From assembly GCA_031359995.1 (NCBI GenBank), contig JANMAT010000057.1, forward strand, positions 1 to 31,252: a DNA stretch of 31,252 nucleotides, read 5' to 3'. How positions within the stretch are numbered: position 1 is the first letter of the stretch; each line of letters opens with the position of its first letter. This DNA comes from JANMAT01 sp031359995. Lineage in GTDB: Bacteria; Actinomycetota; Acidimicrobiia; Acidimicrobiales; Ilumatobacteraceae. Made by a program: the position numbers and the translations under genes. Under the pieces are notes generated by a model that worked only from the letters and a program-made list of their open reading frames with translations, had not been told where the DNA came from and did not search any database. This document shows, one piece after another, positions 14,983 through 22,067 of this stretch.

Positions 14983-15546
14983 TCAACCTTCGACGATCTC
15001 CTGGGCCACGTCGCGCATCTTGCGGCGCTCGCTCATGGCCCGGCGCTGGATGTGGGAGAAGGCCTCGGCCTCCTTCATGCCGTCACGGTCCATGAGCACG
15101 CCCTTGGCCCGGTCGATCACCTTGCGCGCCTCCAGCTGGGCCTCGAGTCCGGCGACCTCGGCCGACAACGCCGACAGCTCGTTGTGGCGGGCGATGGCCA
15201 GCTCGATGGCCGGCACGAGCTCGCTCTTCTGGAACGGATTCACCAGATAGGCCAGCGCGCCGGCGTCACGGGCCTGCTCGATCACATCGCGCTGGCTGAA
15301 CGCGGTGAGGATCAGCACGCCGCAGATGCGCTCGGTGGTGATCTCCTTGGCCACGGTGAGCCCGTCCATCCCCGGCATCTTGATGTCGAGGATGGCGATG
15401 TCGGGACGGAGCTGGCGCACGAGGTCGACGGCCTGGTCGCCGCGGCCGGTCTCGCCGACCACCTCGTAGCCCTCTTCCTCCAGGGTCTCGCGCAGGTCGA
15501 GTCGGATGATGGCCTCGTCCTCGGCGATGACGACACGAATGGGCAT
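14983..15546 (-). CDS. pdtaR: ANTAR-domain response regulator (PdtaR-like)
   Basis: The protein has 187 residues. The receiver domain (1-120) has VIAEDEAI with the acidic pocket (D10), the phosphoacceptor D54 in ILDIKMPGMDG and the switch T81 in LILTAFS. The C-terminal ANTAR domain (about 125-187; IDRAKGVLMDRDGMKEAEAF, IQRRAMSERRKM) binds paired RNA hairpins and prevents transcription termination. The invariant receiver lysine is replaced by Asn103 (YLVNPF instead of YLVKPF), which may weaken phosphorylation control. In Mycobacterium tuberculosis the homologue Rv1626 also lies close to polA (Rv1629). A Shine-Dalgarno (TAGGAGGT) lies upstream. No cognate histidine kinase is in the window. Confidence 0.88.
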   Translation of the reverse strand: MPIRVVIAEDEAIIRLDLRETLEEEGYEVVGETGRGDQAVDLVRQLRPDIAILDIKMPGMDGLTVAKEITTERICGVLILTAFSQRDVIEQARDAGALAYLVNPFQKSELVPAIELAIARHNELSALSAEVAGLEAQLEARKVIDRAKGVLMDRDGMKEAEAFSHIQRRAMSERRKMRDVAQEIVEG

Positions 15547-15676
15547 GCGGGGCCAGACCTCCTACGACCTGCTGTGAATCGCCGGCTCGGCCGACGGGCC
15601 CCATTCAAGCACCCGCGCCGTCCTGCCGCCGAGGACAACCTGCTCAGACCCGGTCCGCGGACGGCGGCGACCGGCG

Positions 15677-15964
15677 TCAGGAACCGGTCAAACGGTCGAG
15701 CAGTTCGTCTTGGCGGGCCTCGAGTCGGCGGATCGAGTCGAGGAGCTCGCCTCGGCGCCGGGCCCACGCGTCGGCGTGGCGCTGTGACTCGCGGAACTCG
15801 TGGTCGGCGATCGGCGTCTCGGACATGAGGGCCCGCAGTCGGTTGTCCTCGGCCTCGTCGGTGAACTGGCCGCCCTGCTCGTCGGTGACGGCCAGCTCCT
15901 CGCGCAGGGCTCGCAGGCGCGTGGTGACCTCGCGCAGACGACGTTCGACCAGGAAGCGGGGCAC
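15677..15964 (-). CDS. coiled-coil hypothetical protein
   Basis: The protein has 95 residues from GTG 15964. It is almost wholly charged helix: FLVERRLREVTTRLRALREE, then ARRRGELLDSIRRLEARQDE, LLDRLTGS, with heptad-like Leu/Arg spacing indicating a coiled coil. There are no cysteines, membrane segments or signal peptide. No family is recognised. TACACT 6 nt before the GTG marks a leaderless start and settles the start choice against a longer frame. The 130-bp space to the ANTAR regulator holds that gene's own ribosome-binding site. Confidence 0.65.
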   Translation of the reverse strand: MPRFLVERRLREVTTRLRALREELAVTDEQGGQFTDEAEDNRLRALMSETPIADHEFRESQRHADAWARRRGELLDSIRRLEARQDELLDRLTGS

Positions 15965-15970
15965 CCCGTG

Positions 15971-15976
15971 AGTGTA
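15971..15976 (-). promoter_or_regulatory. -10 hexamer, leaderless start
   Basis: TACACT on the minus strand, 6 nt before GTG 15964 of the coiled-coil protein gene, without a Shine-Dalgarno. Confidence 0.5.
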
Positions 15977-16071
15977 GGAACGCGACACCGGTCCGGGCGT
16001 GCACCGTGGCCGGTACCACGTCACACGAGGAGTGCTCGACGGCGCGCCCGCCGCCTGCGATCCTGCTGGCC

Positions 16072-17991
16072 ATGACCGACGCATGGGGCATCGTGGACGG
16101 CTACTGGGACACGCGGGGCACCTGGCACCCCACGGCCGAGACCACCAGGCGGGCCCTGCTCGATGCCATGGACGCCACCGGCGACGCCCCACCGTCGCCC
16201 CCGCCGATGTGGTTCGTGGGGGCGGGCGACGGCGGCCAGCTCTGGAACCGCTGCTCGGTGGTGCTCGAGGACGGCACGACGCGGCCCGACCTGGACGCCC
16301 TCCCCGTCGACCTGCCCCTCGGCTACCACGTGCTCGAGCCGTCCGACGGGGCACCGACGACCCAGCTCGTGGTCACGCCCCGGCGGGTGCCGCTCCCCGA
16401 GCGCGCGTGGGGCTTCAGCGCCCAGCTCTACGCCGTGCGCTCGGCGGCCAGCTGGGGCATCGGCGATCTGGGCGACCTGGCCACGCTGACCCGGTGGCAG
16501 GCCGGCCTCGGCGCCGGCGCGCTGCTCATCAACCCGCTGCACGCCGCGGCGCCCACCCTGCCCCAGGAGCCGAGCCCGTACTACGCCACGAGCCGGCGCT
16601 TCCGCCACGTGCTCGCCATCCACGTGCCCGGGGCACCGGGTGCCGACGCCCTCGACGCCGACGAGCGAGCGGCCCTGGACGCCGCCGGTCGGGCGTTGAA
16701 CGCCACGCCCCGCATCGATCGCGACGCCGTCGCCCGGGTGAAGATGCCGGCGCTGGCCAAGGTGTTCGAGCGTTTCCGCGATGCCGCCCCCGCGGTGGAG
16801 CTGGCCGCGTTCGCCCGCTGGCGGGCCGAGCAGGGGCCCGATCTGGAGCTGTTCGCCGTGTTCTCCACCCTGGCCGAGCGCTTCGGCCCGGCCTGGACGC
16901 GCTGGCCGGCCGAGGTGCAACGCCCTGACACCGACGCGGTGCGCCGCGTCCGCGGGACCGATGCCCGCCGTGTGGAGTTCCACGCGTGGTGCCAGTGGGT
17001 GCTCGACCGCCAGCTCGGCGCGGCCGCCTCCCACGGCGTCGGGCTCATCGGCGACCTCGCCGTCGGGTTCAACTCGGCCGGCTTCGACGCCTGGATCGAC
17101 CAGGACCTGTTGGCACTGGGGTGCCGTATCGGTGCTCCGCCCGACACGTTCAACACCAACGGCCAGGACTGGGGGTTGCCGCCGTACACGCCGTGGAAGC
17201 TGCGGGCCGCGTGCTACCGGCCGTTCATCGCCGCGGTGCGGGCCAACCTGCGCCACCTGCGCGGGCTGCGCATCGACCACGTGATGGGTCTGTTCCGTCT
17301 GTACTGGATCCCCGAGGGCGTCGGGGCCAGGGAGGGCACCTACGTGCGCTACCCGGCCGGCGACCTGCTCGACCTGCTGGCGCTCGAGGCAACCCGCGCC
17401 GGTGCGTTCGTGGTCGGTGAGGACCTGGGCACGGTGGAGGACGAGGTACGGGCCGAGCTGCAGGATCGCCGGCTGCTGTCGTGTCGCGTGCTGTGGTTCG
17501 AGGAACCCCCGCCCGACGAGTGGCCAGAGCAGGCCATGGCCACCATCACCACCCACGACCTGCCGACGGTGGCCGGCGTGTGGAGCGGCGCCGACGAGGC
17601 CGCCCGTCTCGCCGCCGGACTGGACGAGGACCCGGGCGCCAACGACTGGTTCCGCTCCCGCCTCACCCAGGCCACCGGGCTCGACGAGTCGTCGCCGGTC
17701 GACGCCGTCATCACCGCTGCCCACGCCGCGCTGGCCGGGTCGCCCGCGCTGGTGCGCCTGGCCACCCTCGACGACGCGTGTGGTGCGCCCGAGCGGCCCA
17801 ACCTGCCGGGCACCCTCGACGAGCACCCGAACTGGCGCCTGCCGCTGCCCCGCACGCTCGAGGAGATCCTCGCCGATCCGCTCGTGCAGGCGGTGGCGCT
17901 GGGCCTCGGCCTCGATCGCCTCGATCGCCTCGCCGCCGAGCCGACCCCCACGCCCCCGGCGGACGCCGTCGCCGATCGGGACGGGGCCTGA
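16072..17991 (+). CDS. malQ: 4-alpha-glucanotransferase (amylomaltase, GH77)
   Basis: The protein has 639 residues from ATG 16072. GH77 landmarks: WGFSAQLYAVRSAASWGIGD, NPLHAAAP and PSPYYATSRR at the donor site, the nucleophile D402 in GLRIDHVMGLFRLYWIP, the acid/base E450 in VVGEDLG and the stabiliser D496 in TTHDLPT. The enzyme moves segments of alpha-1,4-glucan between acceptors in glycogen or maltodextrin metabolism. The N-terminal 120 residues form a divergent beta domain, as in longer actinobacterial MalQ. A Pro/Asp-rich tail ends the protein. The MBL-fold gene follows after 22 bp with its own -10 sequence. Confidence 0.94.
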   Translation: MTDAWGIVDGYWDTRGTWHPTAETTRRALLDAMDATGDAPPSPPPMWFVGAGDGGQLWNRCSVVLEDGTTRPDLDALPVDLPLGYHVLEPSDGAPTTQLVVTPRRVPLPERAWGFSAQLYAVRSAASWGIGDLGDLATLTRWQAGLGAGALLINPLHAAAPTLPQEPSPYYATSRRFRHVLAIHVPGAPGADALDADERAALDAAGRALNATPRIDRDAVARVKMPALAKVFERFRDAAPAVELAAFARWRAEQGPDLELFAVFSTLAERFGPAWTRWPAEVQRPDTDAVRRVRGTDARRVEFHAWCQWVLDRQLGAAASHGVGLIGDLAVGFNSAGFDAWIDQDLLALGCRIGAPPDTFNTNGQDWGLPPYTPWKLRAACYRPFIAAVRANLRHLRGLRIDHVMGLFRLYWIPEGVGAREGTYVRYPAGDLLDLLALEATRAGAFVVGEDLGTVEDEVRAELQDRRLLSCRVLWFEEPPPDEWPEQAMATITTHDLPTVAGVWSGADEAARLAAGLDEDPGANDWFRSRLTQATGLDESSPVDAVITAAHAALAGSPALVRLATLDDACGAPERPNLPGTLDEHPNWRLPLPRTLEEILADPLVQAVALGLGLDRLDRLAAEPTPTPPADAVADRDGA

Positions 17992-18000
17992 CCGGCCCGG

Positions 18001-18006
18001 TACCGT
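18001..18006 (+). promoter_or_regulatory. -10 hexamer, leaderless start
   Basis: TACCGT lies 7 nt before GTG 18014 of the MBL-fold hydrolase gene; no Shine-Dalgarno is present. It supports GTG as the true start. Confidence 0.5.
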
Positions 18007-18013
18007 CGGGTGC

Positions 18014-18694
18014 GTGCTCATCGAAGGACTGCCCCTCTGGCTGGCCCAGACGAACTGCTGGCTCCTGGCGCCGGGCGGTCCCGGGGGCGAGTGCGTGCTC
18101 ATCGACGCGCCGCCCGACCCGGCCCGCATCATCGAGCGGCTCGAGCACCACGGGCTGAAGCTCGTGGCCCTGTTCAACACCCACGGTCACGTCGACCACG
18201 TGGGTGGCGTGGGCACGCTCGTGCACTCGCTCCCCGAGGGTCCCTCGGTCGAGGTGCGCATCCACGACGCCGACCGGCACATGCTGCTCGACCCCAAGGG
18301 CACCTCGGGCTCGTTCGGTTCGTACCTGGAGGGGCTCGACCTGCGCCCGCCCGAGCTCATCTACGGCATGGACGACGGCGAGCAGGTCCGCGGCGCCGGC
18401 ATGACCTTCACGTGCCTGCACACGCCGGGCCACACCCGCGGGTCGATGTGCTTCACGCTCGAGGTCGAGGGTGAAACGCCCGTGCTGTTCTCGGGCGATC
18501 ACCTCTTCGCCGGCTCCATCGGACGCACCGACATGCCCGGCGGCAGCTACGACCTGCTCATGGCGTCGATGGCCACCAAGATCCTGCCGTTGCCCGACGA
18601 CACCCGGGTGCTGCCCGGCCACGGCCAGACCACCACGGTCGGCTGGGAGCGACGCACCAACCCGTTCCTCGTCGAGCTGCAGCACGACCTCTGA
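18014..18694 (+). CDS. MBL-fold (glyoxalase II-like) metallohydrolase
   Basis: The protein has 226 residues. The metallo-beta-lactamase zinc-binding motifs are in order: NTHGHVDHVGG (H-x-H-x-D-H), CLHTPGHTRGSMCF (third His), FSGDHLFAGSIGRTD (bridging Asp) and VLPGHGQTT (last His). The SIGRTD and PGHT forms are those of glyoxalase II/persulfide dioxygenase-like thioester hydrolases. Substrate cannot be decided: hydroxyacylglutathione is unlikely in an actinobacterium, and a mycothiol or other thiol ester is possible. The stop codon lies 9 bp from that of the convergent DM13 gene. Confidence 0.88.
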   Translation: MLIEGLPLWLAQTNCWLLAPGGPGGECVLIDAPPDPARIIERLEHHGLKLVALFNTHGHVDHVGGVGTLVHSLPEGPSVEVRIHDADRHMLLDPKGTSGSFGSYLEGLDLRPPELIYGMDDGEQVRGAGMTFTCLHTPGHTRGSMCFTLEVEGETPVLFSGDHLFAGSIGRTDMPGGSYDLLMASMATKILPLPDDTRVLPGHGQTTTVGWERRTNPFLVELQHDL

Positions 18695-18703
18695 GCGGCG
18701 GGT

Positions 18704-19309
18704 TCACGCGGGCAGCGGGGCGACGCCGAAGTCGACCGTGAACCGCTTGCACCAGATGACGACGCTGCGGAACGACGCGAGGTCGACGCCATCGGGGATC
18801 TCGTAGTTCTGGCTGCCCTTGTTGCCCTTCAGCGTGCCCAGGCTCACGGCGCCGTCGGCGTAGCCGTCAGGGTCGGGTGACAGCACGACCTTCACGTCGG
18901 GACCGTTCGACGTGTCCAGGTCCTCGATGCGCAACACCCGGACGCCGTCGTCGCGCGTGAGCACCTGCACGGTGCCCGAGGTGGCGTGGGCCTTCCCCGT
19001 GAACGTGGCGATCACCGGCGCCGCCACCACGATCGGCGCGGTCGTCGCTGGCGCGACCGTCGTCGGTGGCGCGACCGTCGTCGGTGGCGCGACCGTCGTC
19101 GGGACCGCGCTGGTCGACGGCGTGGGGCCGACCGCGGGCACGGTCGTCACCGCCGCGGCCGCGCCGGTCGTCGCGACGGCCTGCCTGGGCGGGGCGGCCT
19201 CGTCGACGGTGTCGTCCAGCACGGCCTTCCACGGTTGGAACGCGGCCAGGGCGATGACGAGGACGATCACCGACAGCGCGCCCGTGGGGAGGAGCCAACG
19301 TCGTCTCAT
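18704..19309 (-). CDS. membrane-anchored DM13-domain protein
   Basis: The protein has 201 residues. An N-terminal signal anchor (LLPTGALSVIVLVIALAAF) is followed by an extracytoplasmic Thr/Pro/Ala linker containing VAPPTT repeats. The C-terminal DM13 domain (about 100-200) has DGVRVLRIEDLDTSNGPDVK, LGTLKGNKGSQNYEIP and VVIWCKRFTVDFGVA, with the single conserved cysteine C187. DM13 domains are proposed to carry a redox role at the cell surface; that role is not established. It converges on the MBL gene. A weak TAGACG lies 8 nt before the ATG. Confidence 0.85.
   Translation of the reverse strand: MRRRWLLPTGALSVIVLVIALAAFQPWKAVLDDTVDEAAPPRQAVATTGAAAAVTTVPAVGPTPSTSAVPTTVAPPTTVAPPTTVAPATTAPIVVAAPVIATFTGKAHATSGTVQVLTRDDGVRVLRIEDLDTSNGPDVKVVLSPDPDGYADGAVSLGTLKGNKGSQNYEIPDGVDLASFRSVVIWCKRFTVDFGVAPLPA
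19051..19102. repeat. 18-bp tandem repeat, three copies, inside the DM13 gene
   Basis: GCGCGACCGTCGTCGGTG occurs at 19051-19068 and 19069-19086, and 16 of its bases recur at 19087-19102. On the minus strand it encodes the VAPPTT hexapeptides of the linker. Being a multiple of 3 it can change copy number without shifting the frame. Confidence 0.9.
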
Positions 19310-19387
19310 GGCACCATCGTCTACCCGACCGCCCCATCTGTGACACGGAGCACCGCAACGTTTCGGGATCGTTCAGCACCCGCCCGG

Positions 19388-19393
19388 TACCCT
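19388..19393 (+). promoter_or_regulatory. -10 hexamer, leaderless start
   Basis: TACCCT lies 7 nt before ATG 19401 of the methyltransferase gene; no Shine-Dalgarno is present. Confidence 0.5.
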
Positions 19394-19400
19394 CGCGTCC

Positions 19401-20033
19401 ATGACCCCCGGAGCGCTTGTGCGGCGCGTGCTGCCGACGCGCGTCGAGCGGCTGGTGGCCGACGCCTACCGCGACGTGTTCGTCGACCTCGACGAACTGG
19501 CGCGCACCATCGGCTCGCTCGGCGTGTTCAGCCGCGCCGTCGAGGTGGGCTGTGGCGAAGGCGCGCTGGCCAGCCGGCTCAGCCGCACCACCGACGCCCA
19601 GCTCCTGGGCATCGACATCGCCGCCGACCCGGGTCGCAACTACACGGGTGCGCCCGGTCGGGCCAGCTTCCGCCAGACCCGCGTGGAGGAGCTCGTCGGC
19701 GCCGGCCACACGGCTGACCTCGTGGTCCTGTCCGACGTGGTCCACCACGTGCCGACCGACGAGCGGGTCGCGTTCCTCCGGTCATGCCGCGCGCTGCTCA
19801 CCGCCGGCGGTCTCATCGTGGTCAAGGAGTGGGAGCGCCGTCCCGGCATCGCCCACGCCCTGGCCTACGGCTCGGACCGCTACGTCAGCGGCGACCGCAA
19901 CGTGGGCTTCCTGACCCGGGCCCAGCTGGTGGCCCTTGTGCACCTGGCCGCCCCCGATCTGGTGGCGGTGTGCGAGACCCGCGTCCCGCCGCGCCGCAAC
20001 AACCTGCTCCTCGGCCTGCGCGCCCCCGCCTGA
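19401..20033 (+). CDS. class I SAM-dependent methyltransferase
   Basis: The protein has 210 residues. AVEVGCGEGALASRL is motif I (S-adenosylmethionine-binding loop), LGIDIA is motif II with the acidic ribose ligand, DLVVLSDVVHHVP is motif IV, and LTAGGLIVVKEWERR is the strand after it. The C-terminal part (FLTRAQLVALV, RVPPRRNNLLLGLR) resembles small-molecule O- or C-methyltransferases. The substrate is unknown. It starts from an apparently leaderless promoter, divergent from the DM13 gene, and ends 12 bp before the stop of the mazF-like gene on the other strand. Confidence 0.82.
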   Translation: MTPGALVRRVLPTRVERLVADAYRDVFVDLDELARTIGSLGVFSRAVEVGCGEGALASRLSRTTDAQLLGIDIAADPGRNYTGAPGRASFRQTRVEELVGAGHTADLVVLSDVVHHVPTDERVAFLRSCRALLTAGGLIVVKEWERRPGIAHALAYGSDRYVSGDRNVGFLTRAQLVALVHLAAPDLVAVCETRVPPRRNNLLLGLRAPA

Positions 20034-20045
20034 GCCGGACGCCGG

Positions 20046-20372
20046 TCAGCGGCAGCCGACGGCGATGGCCACGGCGGCGCAGACGGCGTGCATCGTCTCG
20101 GGGCGGGCCCGACCGACCGGTCGAACGAGGCGCGCCCGATCGACGAGTTGCAGGTTGTCGAGGTTGGCGACCGACGCGATCCGCACGCCGTCGGCGGGAC
20201 CGACCGGAACCTCGGTCGACACGCCCCGCACCGTCGAGGTCACCGGTGCGACCAGCACCGAGTGCAGGTAGCGACCGAGCGGGTCGCGGGTCAGCACGAT
20301 GACGGGGCGACGCTTGTCGAGGTCGGCCAACCACACCTGACCTCGCCGGGGTTCAGCCGGCGTCGTCGGCAT
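20046..20372 (-). CDS. MazF-like endoribonuclease toxin
   Basis: The protein has 108 residues from ATG 20372 (an ATG at 20381 is also possible). PRRGQVWLADLDKRRPVIVL at the N-terminus and VLVAPVTSTVRGVSTEVPV (conserved T and R of the catalytic groove) followed by SVANLDNLQLVDRARL define the MazF/PemK SH3-like fold. Such toxins cut mRNA, tRNA or rRNA at short sequences when free of antitoxin. The start overlaps the antitoxin 3' end by 20 bp, so translation is coupled. The Thr-Arg catalytic pair suggests an intact toxin. Confidence 0.87.
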   Translation of the reverse strand: MPTTPAEPRRGQVWLADLDKRRPVIVLTRDPLGRYLHSVLVAPVTSTVRGVSTEVPVGPADGVRIASVANLDNLQLVDRARLVRPVGRARPETMHAVCAAVAIAVGCR

Positions 20373-20619
20373 AGAGCCCATCCCAGTCGGTGTCGTCGGC
20401 CAGCGCGCTCCAGGTGGGCGGCACGAGCGCCACGGCGATCTCGACATCGGTGACCGGTGTCGCGCGGTACGCATGGACGTCGTGACGCAGCCGCTCGAGC
20501 CGGATGACCTCGCCCAGGGCGAGGTCGATGGCCTCGGAGACCGACGCAGCCCCCGTGAGCGAGCGCACCTGTTCGACCTTCGCCCGGTCGACCGTGATGG
20601 TGGCCTTCTCTTTCGCCAT
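20353..20619 (-). CDS. antitoxin of the MazEF-like pair
   Basis: The protein has 88 residues. The N-terminal ATITVDRAKVEQVRSLTGAA, then SVSEAIDLALGEVIRLERL, has a beta strand and two helices as in ribbon-helix-helix DNA-binding antitoxins. The acidic C-terminal end (ALADDTDWDGLYADDAG) is the flexible part expected to wrap around and block the toxin. The gene lies first in the operon and overlaps the toxin gene by 20 bp. TAGTAT lies 7 nt before the ATG, giving a leaderless transcript. Several TACC/GGTA motifs around 20618-20645 may be the autoregulatory operator. Confidence 0.82.
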   Translation of the reverse strand: MAKEKATITVDRAKVEQVRSLTGAASVSEAIDLALGEVIRLERLRHDVHAYRATPVTDVEIAVALVPPTWSALADDTDWDGLYADDAG

Positions 20620-20626
20620 ACCGTGG

Positions 20627-20632
20627 ATACTA
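20627..20632 (-). promoter_or_regulatory. -10 hexamer of the toxin-antitoxin operon
   Basis: TAGTAT on the minus strand, 7 nt before ATG 20619. Around it the plus strand carries repeated ATACC/TACC steps (ATACCG, CTACCGG, ATACCACCG) spaced about 11-12 bp, one helical turn, which would suit binding of the antitoxin. Confidence 0.45.
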
Positions 20633-20673
20633 CCGGTCATACCACCGAGCCGACAGGCCGGGACCACGGAGGG

Positions 20674-20746
20674 TGCCCCAGATGGGATTCGAACCCATAC
20701 CGTGCGGATTTTGAGGCCGCTGCCTCTGCCATTGGGCTACTGGGGC
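20674..20746 (-). tRNA. tRNA-Leu(CAA), by anticodon; short variable arm
   Basis: The 73-nt minus-strand sequence folds as a canonical cloverleaf: acceptor GCCCCAG/CTGGGGC (7 bp), D arm GCCC...GGC, anticodon stem GCGG/CCGC with one mismatch next to the loop CTCAAAA, 5-nt variable region, and T arm ATGGG-TTCGAAT-CCCAT. Position 33 is U and 34-36 are CAA (complement of 20711-20713), which reads UUG (Leu). The discriminator is A. CCA is not encoded. Leucine tRNAs of enterobacteria have a long variable arm; this one is class I-shaped. Confidence 0.92.
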
Positions 20747-20755
20747 GCGGCCGGC

Positions 20756-20783
20756 AGCGTAGCCAACGCGACCGCCCGTGCAA
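20756..20783 (-). promoter_or_regulatory. tRNA promoter
   Basis: On the minus strand TTGCAC (complement of 20778-20783) and TACGCT (complement of 20756-20761) are 16 nt apart, and the tRNA 5' end lies 9 nt after the -10. A GC-rich stretch separates them from the tRNA. Confidence 0.6.
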
Positions 20784-20793
20784 CGGGCCCGTT
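20782..20793. promoter_or_regulatory. 12-bp perfect palindrome between the tRNA and fab promoters
   Basis: AACGGGCCCGTT is self-complementary and overlaps the -35 of the divergent tRNA promoter. A regulator bound here could affect the tRNA, the fab operon or both. No known operator is matched. Confidence 0.35.
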
Positions 20794-20830
20794 ACCGCCC
20801 GGTAGTTCCGCGCCACCCTTCAGAGCCGCG

Positions 20831-20836
20831 TAACGT
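20831..20836 (+). promoter_or_regulatory. candidate -10 of the fab operon
   Basis: TAACGT lies 57 nt before the fabD ATG. Unlike the leaderless genes, fabD has a Shine-Dalgarno (AGGAGG, 20874-20879), though spaced a rather long 13 nt from the ATG. No good -35 is seen. Confidence 0.35.
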
Positions 20837-20892
20837 AGTGGCCACGCCCCCGTCACCACCCGGGACGCGTCTCAGGAGGACCGACCACCGCA

Positions 20893-22065
20893 ATGCTCGC
20901 CTTCACGTTCCCCGGCCAGGGCTCCCAGCGACCCGGCATGGGGCGACCCTGGGTCGACCACGACAGCTGGGAACTGGTGGAAGAAGCGTCCTCGGTGGCC
21001 GAGCGCGATGTGGCTCGCCTGCTGCTCGACGCCGACGCCGACGAGCTCCGTGACACCCGCAACGCCCAGCTGACCACGTTCGTGTCCAGCCTCATGGTCC
21101 TCGACGCCGTCGAGCGTCTCGGTGTCGAGCCGGCATACTGCGCCGGCCACAGCCTGGGGGAGTACACCGCCCTCACGGCGTCGGGTGCCCTCGCGTTCGA
21201 CGAGGGTGTGCGCCTGGTGTGCGAGCGGGCCGAGGCCATGCACGACGCCGGCCTCGAGAACCCCGGCACCATGGCCGCGGTGCTCGGGCTCGACGATGAC
21301 CAGGTCGAGATCGCCTGCCGCCTGGCCGACAGCGACGTCTGGGTCGCCAACTTCAACGCACCCGGTCAGGTCGTGATCGCCGGCTCACCCGAGGGCGTCG
21401 CCGCCGCCGGTGCCCGGGCCAAGGAGCTCGGCGCCAAGAAGGTCATGCCGCTGCAGGTCTCGGGCGCGTTCCACACCCCGTTCATGGCCCCGGCGCGCGA
21501 CCGTTTGCGCAAAGCCATCGCTTCGGCCGACCCGCGCGACACCGAGGTGCCGATCGTCTCGAACGTCGACGCCCTGCCCCACGACAACGGCTCCGAATGG
21601 ACCGCCCTGCTGTCGGCCCAGCTGTCGTCGCCCGTGCGCTGGAAGCACTGCCTGCTGCAGCTCGACGAGCTCGGGGTCATCGACTACGTCGAGCTCGGCC
21701 CCGGCGCCGTGCTCACCGGCATGGCCAAGCGCACCCTCGACGGCGCCCGCACGATCTCGGTGGCCACGCCCGACGAGCTCGACAAGTTGCTCGAGTTCCT
21801 GGACGGCGGACGCACCCTGGTCGCGGCGTCGCTCGAAGGTGAGCACCTGTTCGCCACCGAGCGCCTCGTCGTGTCGCCCGCCGCCGGCGTGTTCACGCCG
21901 GCCGGCATGACCGACGGCGCCCACATCGGGGTCGGCGACGTGCTCGGCACCGTGGCGGGCCAGGAGGTCCGCTCACCGTTCACCGGCGTGCTCCAGTCGT
22001 ACATCGCTGTCGACGGCGAGCGCATCACCGCGCGCCAGCCGGTGGCCTGGCTCAGGACGGTCTGA
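20893..22065 (+). CDS. fabD: malonyl-CoA:ACP transacylase with C-terminal biotinyl/lipoyl-like extension
   Basis: The protein has 390 residues, about 80 more than ordinary FabD. The transacylase part has FTFPGQGSQ (5-11), the nucleophile S87 in GHSLGEY, the catalytic H194 in GAFHTPFM, and VELGPGAVLTGM near 266-277. It loads malonyl groups on acyl carrier protein. After residue 318 a separate segment begins: VVSPAAGVFTPAG, GVGDVLGTV, EVRSPFTGVLQSYIAVDGER, QPVAWLR. This two-fold pattern of glycine turns is that of biotinyl/lipoyl barrel-sandwich domains, but the modifiable lysine turn is missing. It opens the fab operon; fabH starts 2 bp after its stop. Confidence 0.93.
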   Translation: MLAFTFPGQGSQRPGMGRPWVDHDSWELVEEASSVAERDVARLLLDADADELRDTRNAQLTTFVSSLMVLDAVERLGVEPAYCAGHSLGEYTALTASGALAFDEGVRLVCERAEAMHDAGLENPGTMAAVLGLDDDQVEIACRLADSDVWVANFNAPGQVVIAGSPEGVAAAGARAKELGAKKVMPLQVSGAFHTPFMAPARDRLRKAIASADPRDTEVPIVSNVDALPHDNGSEWTALLSAQLSSPVRWKHCLLQLDELGVIDYVELGPGAVLTGMAKRTLDGARTISVATPDELDKLLEFLDGGRTLVAASLEGEHLFATERLVVSPAAGVFTPAGMTDGAHIGVGDVLGTVAGQEVRSPFTGVLQSYIAVDGERITARQPVAWLRTV

Positions 22066-22067
22066 TC

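Noticed and set aside
11160..15095. A 1311-codon open frame on the plus strand
   Set aside because: It lies antisense to polA, pdtaR and the quinone reductase and its composition (His, Gly, Arg, Asp rich) is that of a GC-rich shadow. All three minus-strand genes have clear families.
17917..17940. Short repeat CTCGATCGC in malQ
   Set aside because: Encodes LDRLDRL at the C-terminal helix; too short and in frame, likely ordinary coding redundancy.
16021..18180. A 719-codon open frame opposite malQ
   Set aside because: Shadow of malQ, whose GH77 catalytic residues are all intact.
19051..19102. Possible CRISPR array
   Set aside because: The three 18-bp copies are contiguous with no spacers and encode an in-frame peptide repeat.
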